A stretch of DNA of 64,000 bases from Streptomyces sp. BK239 (GCF_004217285.1 NZ_SHKS01000005.1:434001-498000), one strand, 5' to 3'; counted from the stretch's first letter, positions 50,580-59,495 are shown. The notes: generated by a model from the letters alone, not told the origin. A program made the numbers and translations.

Positions 50580-52352
50580 TCAGTCCTTGATCTCGCAGAT
50601 CGCGGCGCCCGAGGTGATCGACGCGCCCACCTCCGCGGTCAGGCCCTTGACCGTGCCGGAGCGGTGCGCGTTCAGCGGCTGCTCCATCTTCATGGCTTCG
50701 AGGACGACGATCAGGTCGCCTTCCTGGACTTCCTGGCCTTCCTCGACGGCGATCTTGACGATGGTGCCCTGCATCGGGGAGGCGAGGGTGTCGCCGGAGG
50801 CGACGGGGCCGGACTTCTTGGCCGCGCGCCGTTTGGGCTTGGCGCCGGCGGCCAGGCCGGTGCGGGCCAGGGACATGCCCAGCGAGGAGGGCAGCGAGAC
50901 CTCCAGACGCTTGCCGCCGACCTCGACGACGACCGTCTCGCGGCCGGGCTCCTCGTCCGTCTCCGCGTCCGCGGGTGCGGTGAAGGGCTTGATGTCGTTG
51001 ACGAACTCCGTCTCGATCCACCGGGTGTGGACCGTGAACGGGCCGGTCGAGCCGGTCAGCTCCGGCGCGAACGCCGGGTCCTGGACCACCGCGCGGTGGA
51101 AGGGGATCGCCGTCGCCATGCCCTCGACGCGGAACTCCTCCAGCGCACGCGAGGCCCGCTCCAGCGCCTCCTTGCGGGTGCGGCCGGTCACGATCAGCTT
51201 CGCCAGCAGCGAGTCCCACGCCGGGCCGATCACACTGCCCGACTCCACGCCCGCGTCCAGCCGCACCCCCGGACCCGACGGCGCGTCGAAGAGGGTGACC
51301 GTGCCCGGAGCCGGCAGAAAGCCCCGGCCCGGGTCCTCACCGTTGATACGGAACTCGAAGGAGTGACCGCGCAGCACCGGGTCGCCGTAGCCGAGCTCCT
51401 CGCCGTCGGCGATCCGGAACATCTCCCGCACCAGGTCGATGCCGGCGACCTCCTCGGTGACCGGGTGCTCCACCTGCAGACGGGTGTTGACCTCCAGGAA
51501 GGAGATCGTGCCGTCCAGGCCGACGAGGAACTCCACCGTGCCGGCGCCGACGTAGCCGGCCTCCTTCAAGATGGCCTTGGAGGAGGAGTACAGCTCGGCG
51601 AGCTGCGCCTCGGACAAGAACGGCGCCGGCGCCTCCTCGACCAGCTTCTGGTGGCGGCGCTGCAGCGAGCAGTCCCGGGTGGACACCACGACCACGTTGC
51701 CGTGCCGGTCGGCCAGGCACTGCGTCTCCACGTGCCGCGGCTTGTCGAGGTAGCGCTCGACGAAGCACTCGCCCCGGCCGAACGCGGCGACCGCCTCACG
51801 CACCGCCGACTCATACAGCTCGGGGACTTCCTCCAGCGTCCGGGCGACCTTCAGACCCCGCCCGCCGCCGCCGAAAGCGGCCTTGATCGCGATCGGCAGG
51901 CCGTGCTCCTCGGCGAACGCGACGACCTCGTCGGCGCCGGAGACCGGATCCGGCGTGCCGGCCACCAGCGGCGCCCCGGCCCGCTGCGCGATGTGCCGGG
52001 CGGCCACCTTGTCCCCCAGATCCCGGATGGCCTGCGGCGGCGGACCGATCCAGATCAGACCCGCGTCCAGGACCGCCTGCGCGAAGTCGGCGTTCTCCGA
52101 GAGGAAGCCGTACCCCGGATGGACGGCGTCCGCACCGGACTCCCGGGCGGCGTTCAACACCTTGCCGATGTCCAGATAGCTACCCGCCGGTGTGTCACCG
52201 CCCAGGGCGAACGCCTCATCCGCGGCGCGGACATGCAGAGCGTCCCGGTCCGGGTCCGCGTAGACGGCCACGCTCGCGATACCGGCATCCCGGCACGCCC
52301 GGGCCACGCGGACAGCGATTTCGCCACGGTTGGCGATGAGCACCTTGCGCAC
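50580..52352 (-). CDS. accA2: Acyl-CoA carboxylase alpha subunit (biotin carboxylase-BCCP)
   Basis: Biotin-containing alpha subunit, 590 residues, supplying carboxybiotin to acetyl/propionyl-CoA carboxylase complexes. The biotin carboxylase domain starts MRKVLIANRGEIAVRVARAC and includes FGGGGRGLKV (ATP), EVNTRLQVEHPVTEE and the usual C-terminal lid. The biotinyl domain at the end has EAMKMEQPL with the biotinylated Lys. The start is GTG 52352 with AAGGAGGGAG upstream. The symbol follows S. coelicolor AccA2 by position and composition from memory. The beta and epsilon subunits are at 54.2-56.0 kb and the biotin ligase at 56.2 kb. Confidence 0.93.
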   Translation of the reverse strand: MRKVLIANRGEIAVRVARACRDAGIASVAVYADPDRDALHVRAADEAFALGGDTPAGSYLDIGKVLNAARESGADAVHPGYGFLSENADFAQAVLDAGLIWIGPPPQAIRDLGDKVAARHIAQRAGAPLVAGTPDPVSGADEVVAFAEEHGLPIAIKAAFGGGGRGLKVARTLEEVPELYESAVREAVAAFGRGECFVERYLDKPRHVETQCLADRHGNVVVVSTRDCSLQRRHQKLVEEAPAPFLSEAQLAELYSSSKAILKEAGYVGAGTVEFLVGLDGTISFLEVNTRLQVEHPVTEEVAGIDLVREMFRIADGEELGYGDPVLRGHSFEFRINGEDPGRGFLPAPGTVTLFDAPSGPGVRLDAGVESGSVIGPAWDSLLAKLIVTGRTRKEALERASRALEEFRVEGMATAIPFHRAVVQDPAFAPELTGSTGPFTVHTRWIETEFVNDIKPFTAPADAETDEEPGRETVVVEVGGKRLEVSLPSSLGMSLARTGLAAGAKPKRRAAKKSGPVASGDTLASPMQGTIVKIAVEEGQEVQEGDLIVVLEAMKMEQPLNAHRSGTVKGLTAEVGASITSGAAICEIKD

Positions 52353-52732
52353 GATTGAGGCTCCCTCCTTGAAACAAGCCGAGTTTAGGGACAGCCGACA
52401 CGCCTCTTCGACCCGTCCCCAGAGGTGAGCTTGCCCACACGGAGCGTGATGCGAGGCTCACTCGACCGCGAAATCCCTTGTAGTACCGCCGTACGCAGCA
52501 CTCCTCCCGGAAACCCTAGCCCTCCATTGTGGCCAAGGTCTCTGTGAGCACGTGCTGCGGCCCACTCCGTTTCTTTGTGGAGTCCCTACGAATGGCCCAA
52601 CGATTCTTTGCCGCCCGCGGAACCCTTGTCCCGCGGTTTACCCGTTAGTAGCGTTCGCGATGTCACGAACGCACGTACTTGGAGTAACGAGGGCCCCGCT
52701 CGGGGCCGGGGCGAAAGTGGGTGGGGCCGGTG
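52353..52732. other. Divergent promoter region accA2 / membrane protein
   Basis: About 370 bases with no supported gene. It holds the accA2 ribosome-binding site at the left edge and GC-poor sequence around 52540-52690. TACTTGGAGTAAC near 52676 may be part of a promoter for the membrane protein. No clear dyads were noted. Confidence 0.4.
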
Positions 52733-53341
52733 GTGCGCAGGCCGGTGGCTGCGGTGGTGACGCTGGTGCTGTTCGCCGAGGCGTTCGGCGTGGCGGCCCT
52801 GAACTGGTTCCTCGGCATCGTCGTCGACCGTCAGCAGATGTCCCTCGCGGGGCTGGACCCTGACGTGATGTCGACCTCGTCGAAGATCGGCGGGATCGTC
52901 TTCGGTCTGTACTTCGTGCTGTGCGGGGTGGTCGCCCTGCTGGTGCTGGTCCGCGACCGCCCGCCGGCCGGCCTCGGCCGCGTCCTGCTGATCAGCGCCG
53001 CCGTGGTGCACGGCCTGCTGGGCGCCTTCAGCTGGGGCCTGGTGGGCCGGTCGGCGTTCGCCTTCATGATGGTCGTGCTCGGGCTGATCGTCCTGCTCCT
53101 GATGGGCTACGACCGCCAGGAGGGCCCGTCCGCCGCCGAACCGGCGCCCACCGCGCCCTCGGACGGCGGCCCGCCGGGGGACGGCCCGACGGACGTCCCT
53201 CCGTCGGGGCGCGGTCCGTCGAACGCCGGTTCGCCGGATGACGGACCCAAGGGCGCCGGTCACCCGGCGCAAGGTTCCTCGGGTACCGGGCCCTCCGGCG
53301 GCGGCCCCGCGGTCACCGCGCTGGTGACCACAGCTCCGTGA
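52733..53341 (+). CDS. Four-helix membrane protein with Pro/Gly-rich tail
   Basis: Integral-membrane protein of about 202 residues. Four hydrophobic segments follow a short basic start (RRPVAAVVTLVLFAEAFGVA, GGIVFGLYFVLCGVVALLVL, VLLISAAVVHGLLGAF and AFAFMMVVLGLIVLLLMG). A disordered tail rich in Pro, Gly, Ser and Asp follows. Starts at 52721, 52730 and 52733 (all GTG) are possible; the last has GTGGGG nearby. The 3' end overlaps maf by 29 bases, tail to tail. Function is unknown. Confidence 0.75.
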   Translation: MRRPVAAVVTLVLFAEAFGVAALNWFLGIVVDRQQMSLAGLDPDVMSTSSKIGGIVFGLYFVLCGVVALLVLVRDRPPAGLGRVLLISAAVVHGLLGAFSWGLVGRSAFAFMMVVLGLIVLLLMGYDRQEGPSAAEPAPTAPSDGGPPGDGPTDVPPSGRGPSNAGSPDDGPKGAGHPAQGSSGTGPSGGGPAVTALVTTAP

Positions 53342-53930
53342 TGCCCACGCCCAGTTCGGCCAGCAGCCGCCGGACGAGGGGCAGGCTGATGCCGATCACA
53401 TTGCCGTGGTCGCCGTCGATGCCGTTGATGAAGGGCGCCGAGCGGCCGTCGAGGGTGAAGGCGCCGGCGACGTGCAGCGGCTCGCCCGAGGCGACGTAGG
53501 CGGCGACCTCCTCGTCCGTCGGCTCGCCGAAGTGGACCACCGTGGAGGCCACAGCCGAGGTGTACCGCCCGGCGGCGGTGTCGTAGACGCAGTGACCGGT
53601 CTGGAGCGTGCCCGCACGGCCGCGCATCGCCTTCCAGCGGGCGGTGGCCTCCTCGGCGTCCGCGGGCTTGCCCAGCGCCTGGCCGTCCAGGTCGAGGACC
53701 GAGTCGCAGCCGATCACCAGCGCGCCCTTGACCTCGGGCTTCGCCGCCACCACGGAGGCCTTCGCCTCGGCCAGGGCGAGCGCCAGCTCGGCCGGGGTGG
53801 GGGCGGTGACGGCGTCCTCGTCCACCCCGCTCACGATCACCTCGGGAGCGAGTCCCGCCTGCCGCAACAGGCCCAGCCGGGCGGGGGACTGGGAGGCGAG
53901 GACGAGGCGGCGGCGCGGCTGATCGGTCAT
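53313..53930 (-). CDS. maf: Maf-family nucleoside triphosphate pyrophosphatase
   Basis: Cytoplasmic house-cleaning nucleotide pyrophosphatase, 205 residues. Family motifs include LVLASQSPARLGLLR, SGVDED, VIGCDSVLDLDG, LGKPADAEEA and GRAGTLQTGHCVY. Maf proteins hydrolyse non-canonical or modified NTPs and can restrain septation. The ATG is at 53930. The conserved Streptomyces neighbours mmpB, accE and pccB follow upstream on the same strand. Confidence 0.93.
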   Translation of the reverse strand: MTDQPRRRLVLASQSPARLGLLRQAGLAPEVIVSGVDEDAVTAPTPAELALALAEAKASVVAAKPEVKGALVIGCDSVLDLDGQALGKPADAEEATARWKAMRGRAGTLQTGHCVYDTAAGRYTSAVASTVVHFGEPTDEEVAAYVASGEPLHVAGAFTLDGRSAPFINGIDGDHGNVIGISLPLVRRLLAELGVGITELWSPAR

Positions 53931-53970
53931 GCGGTCAAGCGTATCGGCCGGCGTCGGGCCCCCGGCCGCC

Positions 53971-54099
53971 TCACCCGAGGGCGAGCACCAGCAGCGCCAC
54001 CAGCATGGCCACCGCGAGGAAGAGACCGAGCCGCCTCAGCGTCTCCTGCATGGCGCGGAGCTCGTCGGGCGGCTCGTTCTTCGGATCGGACCACAGCAT
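53971..54099 (-). CDS. mmpB: Morphogenic membrane protein MmpB
   Basis: Small protein of 42 residues: MLWSDPKNEPPDELRAMQET, a short basic helix, then one membrane helix (LGLFLAVAMLVALLVLALG) to the end. Sequence style, size and place between maf and the carboxylase epsilon gene match the Streptomyces protein annotated as MmpB. An inverted repeat 36 bases upstream suggests its own promoter. I recognise it from memory of the annotated family. Confidence 0.8.
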   Translation of the reverse strand: MLWSDPKNEPPDELRAMQETLRRLGLFLAVAMLVALLVLALG

Positions 54100-54134
54100 T
54101 CCATTAGCGTGGGGCTTGGCCAGTGGAGGGTGCC

Positions 54135-54150
54135 TGAGTACGGGTACTCA
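54135..54150. promoter_or_regulatory. Inverted repeat TGAGTAC-GG-GTACTCA
   Basis: Two 7-base arms flank GG. It lies between the epsilon-subunit gene stop and the mmpB start, 36 bases upstream of mmpB. It probably regulates mmpB. No factor is assigned. Confidence 0.6.
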
Positions 54151-54209
54151 AATCGGCGCCCCGGGGACCCTCCCGTGCGCGGTCCCCCACGCCCCTGAAA
54201 AATCTGCTC

Positions 54210-54419
54210 TCAGCTCGGCCAGTAGGTGCGGGCCCAGGACGCCTGGCCCGGTTGTGGCACCCGACGGGCCGCTATCCGGGACGGGTCGGACCACGCGTCC
54301 CTGGGGGCGAGGTCCGCGCCGGACGGCTCGGCCGCTGCCGCCGCGGCGCGGGCACGGACCACCGCCAGGGCGGCGGCCAGCTCCTCCGGGGTCGGATTGC
54401 CTCGAACGACCTTGATCAC
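54210..54419 (-). CDS. Acyl-CoA carboxylase epsilon subunit
   Basis: Small protein of 69 residues starting at GTG 54419 (MIKVVRGNPTPEELAAALAV, an Ala-rich helix, then SDPSRIAARRVPQPGQASWA and a Trp-rich end). The VRGNPTPEELAAL start is the actinobacterial acyl-CoA carboxylase epsilon-chain signature. Epsilon subunits hold the alpha and beta chains together in Streptomyces carboxylases. It follows the beta gene by nine bases, so the two form an operon. Confidence 0.9.
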   Translation of the reverse strand: MIKVVRGNPTPEELAAALAVVRARAAAAAAEPSGADLAPRDAWSDPSRIAARRVPQPGQASWARTYWPS

Positions 54420-54428
54420 AGCGGCTCC

Positions 54429-56048
54429 TTACAGGGGGATGTTGCCGTGCTTCTTCGGAGGCAGGGATTCCCGCTTGGTACGCAGTTGACGCAGCCCGCG
54501 CACGACGTGCCGGCGGGTGTCCGACGGCATGATCACCGCGTCGACGTAACCGCGTTCGGCCGCGACGTAGGGGTTGAGGAGGGCGTCCTCGTACTCCTGG
54601 ATCAGCCGGGCCCGCGTCGCGTCGCCGTCCCCGGCGGTCTCCGCCTCCGCGATGGTGCGGCGGTGCAGGATGTTGACCGCGCCCTGCGCGCCCATCACGG
54701 CGATCTGGGCGGTCGGCCAGGCCAGGTTGAGGTCGGCGCCGAGGTGCTTGGAGCCCATGACGTCGTACGCCCCGCCGAAGGCCTTGCGGGTGATGACGGT
54801 GATCAGCGGGACGGTCGCCTCCGCGTACGCGTAGATCAGCTTGGCGCCGCGGCGGATGATGCCGTCGTGCTCCTGGTCGACGCCCGGCAGGAAGCCCGGC
54901 ACGTCGACGAAGGTGAGCACCGGGATGTTGAAGGCGTCGCAGGTGCGCACGAAACGCGCGGCCTTCTCGCTCGCCTTGATGTCCAGGCAACCCGCGAACT
55001 GCATCGGCTGGTTGGCGACGATGCCGACCGGGTGGCCCTCCACCCGCCCGAAACCGGTGAGGATGTTCGGCGCGAACAGCGGCTGCGTCTCGAAGAACTC
55101 GGCGTCGTCCAGGACGTGTTCGATCACCGTGTGCATGTCGTACGGCTGGTTGGCGCTGTCCGGGACCAGCGAATCCAGCTCCAGGTCCTCGTCGTTGACG
55201 GAGAGGTCCGCCTCCTCCGGGAACGCCGGGGCCTCACTCAGGTTGTTCGACGGCAGGTACGACAGCAGCTGCTTGACGTACTCGACGGCGTCCTTCTCGT
55301 CGCCCGCCATGTGGTGGGCCACGCCCGACGTGGAGTTGTGGGTGCGGGCGCCGCCCAGCTCCTCGAAGCCGACGTCCTCGCCGGTGACCGTCTTGATGAC
55401 GTCCGGCCCGGTGATGAACATGTGCGAGGTCTGGTCGACCATCACCGTGAAGTCGGTGATCGCGGGCGAGTACACCGCGCCGCCCGCGCACGGCCCGACC
55501 ACCAGGCTGATCTGCGGGATGACGCCGCTCGCGTGGGTGTTGCGGCGGAAGATCTCGCCGTACGCGCCGAGCGAGGCCACGCCCTCCTGGATGCGGGCGC
55601 CGCCGGAGTCGTTGATGCCGATGACCGGGCAGCCGGTCTTCAGCGCGAAGTCCATGACCTTGACGATCTTCTGGCCGTAGACCTCGCCCAGGGCGCCGCC
55701 GAAGACGGTGAAGTCCTGGGAGAACACGGCCACCGGGCGGCCGTCGACGGTGCCGTAACCGGTGACGACGCCGTCCCCGTAGGGGCGGTTCTGATCCAGC
55801 CCGAAGTTGGTGGAGCGGTGCCGGGCGAACTCGTCCAGCTCGATGAACGACCCCTCGTCCAGGAGGAGTTCGATGCGCTCACGGGCCGTCAGCTTGCCCT
55901 TGGCGTGCTGCTTCTCGACGGCGCGCTCGGAGCCGGCGTGCGTCGCTTCCTGGACGCGGCGCTGCAGGTCGGCGAGCTTGCCCGCGGTCGTGTGGATGTC
56001 GATCCCCGGGTTCCCGTGGATCTCTTGGCGCTCTTCCGGCTCGGACAT
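54429..56048 (-). CDS. pccB: Propionyl-CoA carboxylase beta subunit
   Basis: Carboxyltransferase of 539 residues. The two crotonase-like halves carry INDSGGARIQEGV and GPCAGGAVYSPA, then FVDVPGFLPGVDQEHDGII and AFGGAYDVMGSKHL. The Asp in GAYDVMGS (near residue 429) corresponds to the position reported to set propionyl-CoA preference in S. coelicolor PccB (Asp422, from memory), where AccB has Ile. It would make methylmalonyl-CoA for polyketide and fatty acid supply. The ATG is at 56048, and it is divergent from the biotin ligase. Confidence 0.9.
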   Translation of the reverse strand: MSEPEERQEIHGNPGIDIHTTAGKLADLQRRVQEATHAGSERAVEKQHAKGKLTARERIELLLDEGSFIELDEFARHRSTNFGLDQNRPYGDGVVTGYGTVDGRPVAVFSQDFTVFGGALGEVYGQKIVKVMDFALKTGCPVIGINDSGGARIQEGVASLGAYGEIFRRNTHASGVIPQISLVVGPCAGGAVYSPAITDFTVMVDQTSHMFITGPDVIKTVTGEDVGFEELGGARTHNSTSGVAHHMAGDEKDAVEYVKQLLSYLPSNNLSEAPAFPEEADLSVNDEDLELDSLVPDSANQPYDMHTVIEHVLDDAEFFETQPLFAPNILTGFGRVEGHPVGIVANQPMQFAGCLDIKASEKAARFVRTCDAFNIPVLTFVDVPGFLPGVDQEHDGIIRRGAKLIYAYAEATVPLITVITRKAFGGAYDVMGSKHLGADLNLAWPTAQIAVMGAQGAVNILHRRTIAEAETAGDGDATRARLIQEYEDALLNPYVAAERGYVDAVIMPSDTRRHVVRGLRQLRTKRESLPPKKHGNIPL

Positions 56049-56158
56049 CGGGATGCGGCTCCCTGCCTGCTCAAAAGGGGGGACGGTTACTCATCCGTAG
56101 AGTAGTGCTGGGTCAACCGATCGGCAGTGCGGCGTTTCACACACCTAGGGTGGCTTGC

Positions 56159-57019
56159 ATGACGCCGCGAGATGCAGCAGACGCCAGCCGCTGGTCCGAC
56201 CTCGACCGCCCGCCGCTCAACGCCGCCGCGCTGCGGCGCGGGCTCGTCCGGGAGGGGGGCCTGTGGACCGCCGTGGACGTCGTGCCGCGCACCGGCTCCA
56301 CCAACTCCGACCTCGTCGCGCTCGCGGCCGCCGGGAAGGCGGACGAGGGGAGCGTGCTCCTCGCCGAGGAGCAGACCGCCGGCCGCGGCCGCCTGGACCG
56401 CCAGTGGTCCGCGCCGCCCCGCTCGGGCCTGTTCTTCTCCGTGCTGCTGCGCCCGGCGCGGATCCCGGTCGGCCGCTGGGGCTGGCTGCCCTTGCTGACG
56501 GGCGTCGCGGTCGCCACCGGACTGTCCCGCGCGGCCGGCGTGGACACGGCACTCAAGTGGCCGAACGACCTGTTGGTGACGGTCGGCGGCGAGGAACGCA
56601 AGGCCGGCGGCATCCTCGCCGAGCGCGCGGGTGAGGACGGCGTCGTCGTCGGTGTGGGCATCAACGTCACGCTCCGGGCCGGCGAACTGCCCGTGCCGCA
56701 GGCGGGCTCCCTGGTCCTCGCCGACGCGGTGAGCACCGACCGTGACACCCTGCTGCGGTCCGTGCTGCGCACCCTGGAGGACTGGTACACCCGCTGGCGC
56801 GCGGCCGACGGCGACCCGGCCGTCAGCGGCCTCCAGGAGGCGTACGCGGCGGGCTGCGCCACGCTGGGCCGCACGGTCCGCGCGGAACTCCCCGGCGACC
56901 GCGCGCTCACCGGCGAGGCGACGGCGATCGACGCCGACGGCAGACTGGTGATCACCACGAACACAGGCACCCGCGAACCGGTAGGAGCAGGAGACATCGT
57001 CCACCTGAGGCCGGCGTGA
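56159..57019 (+). CDS. birA: Biotin-[acetyl-CoA-carboxylase] ligase
   Basis: Biotin protein ligase of 286 residues, without the N-terminal DNA-binding domain of E. coli BirA. Motifs include PRTGSTNSDL, EEQTAGRGRLDRQW (the GRGR biotinyl-adenylate loop), LFFSVLLRP and LKWPNDLLV. The C-terminal domain includes VRAELPGDRALTGEA and VGAGDIVHL. A TAGGGT box (56146-56151) seven bases before ATG 56159 suggests a leaderless transcript. It is divergent from pccB and near accA2, whose biotin domain is its likely substrate. Confidence 0.93.
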   Translation: MTPRDAADASRWSDLDRPPLNAAALRRGLVREGGLWTAVDVVPRTGSTNSDLVALAAAGKADEGSVLLAEEQTAGRGRLDRQWSAPPRSGLFFSVLLRPARIPVGRWGWLPLLTGVAVATGLSRAAGVDTALKWPNDLLVTVGGEERKAGGILAERAGEDGVVVGVGINVTLRAGELPVPQAGSLVLADAVSTDRDTLLRSVLRTLEDWYTRWRAADGDPAVSGLQEAYAAGCATLGRTVRAELPGDRALTGEATAIDADGRLVITTNTGTREPVGAGDIVHLRPA

Positions 57020-57079
57020 GAGCAGCCCACCCCACATGGCACCGGGCTGACCACCCCCACCCAAGGCCCGCGGGGCGCC

Positions 57080-57372
57080 TCCGCCGCGTGGGCGCGGCGG
57101 GTCGCAGGGTGACTGCGCCCACCAAGGGGCGCGGGGCTGTGGCATGTGCGGCTCCGCCGCGTGGGCGCGATGGGTCGCAGGGTGACTGCACCCATCAAGG
57201 GGCGCGGGGCTGTGACATGTGCGGCTCCGCCGCGTGGGCGCGATCGGTCCCGGGGTGACTGCACCCATCAAGGGGCGCGGGGCTGTGACATGTGCGGCTC
57301 CGCCGCGTGGGCGCGATCGGTCGCAGGGTGACTGCGCCCACCAAGGGGCGCGGGGAACTGCGCGATCAACCC
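57080..57372. repeat. 73-bp tandem repeat, four copies
   Basis: Four consecutive copies with an exact 73-base period (the shared GGGTGACTGC recurs at 57108, 57181, 57254 and 57327). Each copy contains CAAGGGGCGCGGGG, then GCTGTGACATGTGCGGCTCC or GAACTGCGCGATCAAC, and CCGCCGCGTGGGCGCG. Copies two and three are nearly identical. The core CAAGGGGCGCGGGGAACTGC is one I recall as a frequent Streptomyces intergenic element. The 57020-57566 gap between birA and cya contains no gene I can support. Confidence 0.8.
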
Positions 57373-57566
57373 CCACAACCCGCACCCGGCAACCAAGAGA
57401 CCCCCCCCACCCCAGTGGCCGAACAAGGACCACACCAACTCCGTACACCAAGGAAAGGCACCTCACCTGAACCCCGGCGCAACCCAACGGAGTGACCCAG
57501 CGCACAGCTGCCGTAGAGTTGAGGCCGGTCGATACCTGACCGCGGTAGATCGGAAGGGCAGCGCGC

Positions 57567-58733
57567 GTGACCGTCGACGACACGGGCTCCGGCGAGGGCG
57601 AGGGCGTGGACGGCCGGGTTGACCCTCCTCCACTCTCGGATTCGTCCGAGCGGGGGGACCCCCTGGCCCCCGAGCCGGGCGACGACCCGCTCGCCCTGCG
57701 CCTGGAGCAGCTCATCCTGGGCGCGGAGCGCCGCTACACCCCGTTCCAGGCGGCCCGCAGCGCCGGCGTCTCCATGGAGCTGGCGTCCCGTTTCTGGCGG
57801 GCGATGGGCTTCGCCGACATAGGGCAGGCCAAGGCGCTCACCGAGGCCGACGTCCTGGCCCTGCGCCGCCTCGCCGGTCTCGTGGAGGCGGGCCTGCTGA
57901 GCGAGGCCATGGCGGTGCAGGTCGCGCGGTCCACGGGCCAGACCACCGCCCGTCTGGCGGAGTGGCAGATCGACTCCTTCCTGGAGGGGCTCACCGAGCC
58001 GCCCGAGCCGGGGATGACCCGCACCGAGGTCACGTATCCCATCGTCGAGCTGCTCCTGCCCGAGCTGGAGGAGTTCCTCGTCTACGTCTGGCGCCGCCAG
58101 CTCGCCGCCTCGGCGGGCCGGGTCGTGCAGGCCGCCGACGACGATGAGATGGTCGACCGGCGGCTCGCCGTCGGCTTCGCCGACCTCGTCGGGTTCACGC
58201 GGCTGACGCGGCGCATGGAGGAGGAGGAGCTCGGCGAGCTCGTCGAGGCCTTCGAGACGACCGCCGCCGACCTGGTGGCCGCTCGCGGCGGCCGGCTCAT
58301 CAAGACCCTCGGCGACGAGGTCCTGTACGCCGCCGACGACGCGGGCACCGCCGCCGACATCGCGTTGCTGCTGGTGGAGACCATGAGCAACGACGAGACG
58401 ATGCCCGAGCTGCGGGTCGGCATGGCGTTCGGCACGGTGACCACCCGGATGGGCGATGTGTTCGGGACGACCGTCAACCTGGCCTCGCGGCTGACCTCGA
58501 TAGCGCCGCGGGACGCCGTACTGGTCGACAGCGCCTTCGCCGAGGAGCTGATCCGCACCGGGGACGCGCCCGCCTCCGAGGCGCAGGCGGCCGAGGAGGC
58601 GGCGACCGCCGAGAAGGAGGGCGAGGAGCCGCCCGTCTACCGGTTCGCCCTCCAGCCGATGTGGCAGCGGCCGGTGCGAGGGCTCGGCGTGGTCGAGCCC
58701 TGGCTGCTCACCCGGCGCGCCCTCGGGGAGTGA
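57567..58733 (+). CDS. cya: Class III adenylate cyclase
   Basis: Adenylate cyclase of 388 residues making cAMP. A long acidic N-terminus leads into an adenylate/guanylate cyclase N-terminal helical domain (AERRYTPFQAARSAGVSMEL). The catalytic domain has GFADLVGFTRLTRR (metal Asp), GGRLIKTLGDEVLYA (metal Asp in GDE, purine-site Lys in IKTLG) and GTTVNLASRLTSIAPR (Asn/Arg transition-state pair). No membrane helix is visible. The GTG at 57567 follows AAGGGCAGCGC. Streptomyces cAMP is tied to germination and development through Crp. The symbol is by synteny and family. Confidence 0.92.
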   Translation: MTVDDTGSGEGEGVDGRVDPPPLSDSSERGDPLAPEPGDDPLALRLEQLILGAERRYTPFQAARSAGVSMELASRFWRAMGFADIGQAKALTEADVLALRRLAGLVEAGLLSEAMAVQVARSTGQTTARLAEWQIDSFLEGLTEPPEPGMTRTEVTYPIVELLLPELEEFLVYVWRRQLAASAGRVVQAADDDEMVDRRLAVGFADLVGFTRLTRRMEEEELGELVEAFETTAADLVAARGGRLIKTLGDEVLYAADDAGTAADIALLLVETMSNDETMPELRVGMAFGTVTTRMGDVFGTTVNLASRLTSIAPRDAVLVDSAFAEELIRTGDAPASEAQAAEEAATAEKEGEEPPVYRFALQPMWQRPVRGLGVVEPWLLTRRALGE

Positions 58734-58739
58734 ACGCGG

Positions 58740-59495
58740 CTACCGGCCCTGGAGCGGGTCCACGCAGAGGCCGATGACCGGTACGCACAGCCCGTGGCGG
58801 TCCGGCCGCTGCGGCACGGGGGCCGCCGTGCCGGGCGCGGGTGCGGGCGTGGGCGGCTCCGGGTCGGCCGTCGACCGGGGTGGCTCCGGCCGTTCCGCGG
58901 GCTCCTGCGCCTCTGGCGCTTCGGGTGTCTCCGGCGTCTCCGGGGCGGTGTCCGCTGCGGCCCCGGTCGGTCCGGGGCGCATCGGGGCCGTCGTCGGAAG
59001 CGAGGACGCGTAGGGGGCGCCCCGGGTGAGGGCCGGGGCGGCGGACCCGGTGGCGGCGGGGCTCGTGCCGGGGGCCGGGGTCGCGGAGGGTCCGCCGCCC
59101 ATGGGCGCCGGGGCCGTCGGGTGCGCCTGCGGGACGGAGGGGGTCGCCGTGGGCGGCGCGTCCGTCGACTCCGCGGTGGGCTCCAGGCGCGGTTCGGCCT
59201 CCGCCGTGCCGATGCCGGGCACGGGCGAGTCGGGCGTCAGCCGGACGAGGCTCAGCGCGCCGGCGGCGAGAGCGAGACCGCCGGCGACGAGCAGGACCTT
59301 GCGGGGCCTGGGGCGGCGGTGCCGGCCCCGGCCCCGCGGGGGCCAGAGGCGGACGTGCTCCACCGGCTCAGCCGTCCTCTCCGCCGTTCCGGTTGTGGTG
59401 CCGGTGCCGGTGCCGGTGCCGGTCCCGGTCGCCGTCCGCCGTTCGTACGGTCTTCCGTACGTTCCGGTGTGCGTCTTCACCGGTGTCGTCGCCAT
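58740..59495 (-). CDS. Single-pass membrane protein with a disordered outside region
   Basis: Protein of 251 residues, low in sequence complexity. The cytoplasmic N-terminus has a run of alternating Gly and Thr (TATGTGTGTGTGTTTGTA) encoded by hexanucleotide repeats, then a basic stretch (LWPPRGRGRHRRPRPRK). A membrane helix (VLLVAGGLALAAGALSLVRL) and a long outside region of Pro, Thr, Ala and Glu follow. The end (HGLCVPVIGLCVDPLQGR) has two Cys that could form a disulphide. Function is unknown. Confidence 0.7.
   Translation of the reverse strand: MATTPVKTHTGTYGRPYERRTATGTGTGTGTGTTTGTAERTAEPVEHVRLWPPRGRGRHRRPRPRKVLLVAGGLALAAGALSLVRLTPDSPVPGIGTAEAEPRLEPTAESTDAPPTATPSVPQAHPTAPAPMGGGPSATPAPGTSPAATGSAAPALTRGAPYASSLPTTAPMRPGPTGAAADTAPETPETPEAPEAQEPAERPEPPRSTADPEPPTPAPAPGTAAPVPQRPDRHGLCVPVIGLCVDPLQGR
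59397..59429. repeat. Hexanucleotide repeat inside the membrane protein gene
   Basis: About five tandem copies of GGTGCC (the last reading GGTCCC) encode alternating Thr and Gly. Copy-number slippage would keep the frame because the unit is six bases, altering only the linker length. Confidence 0.65.
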
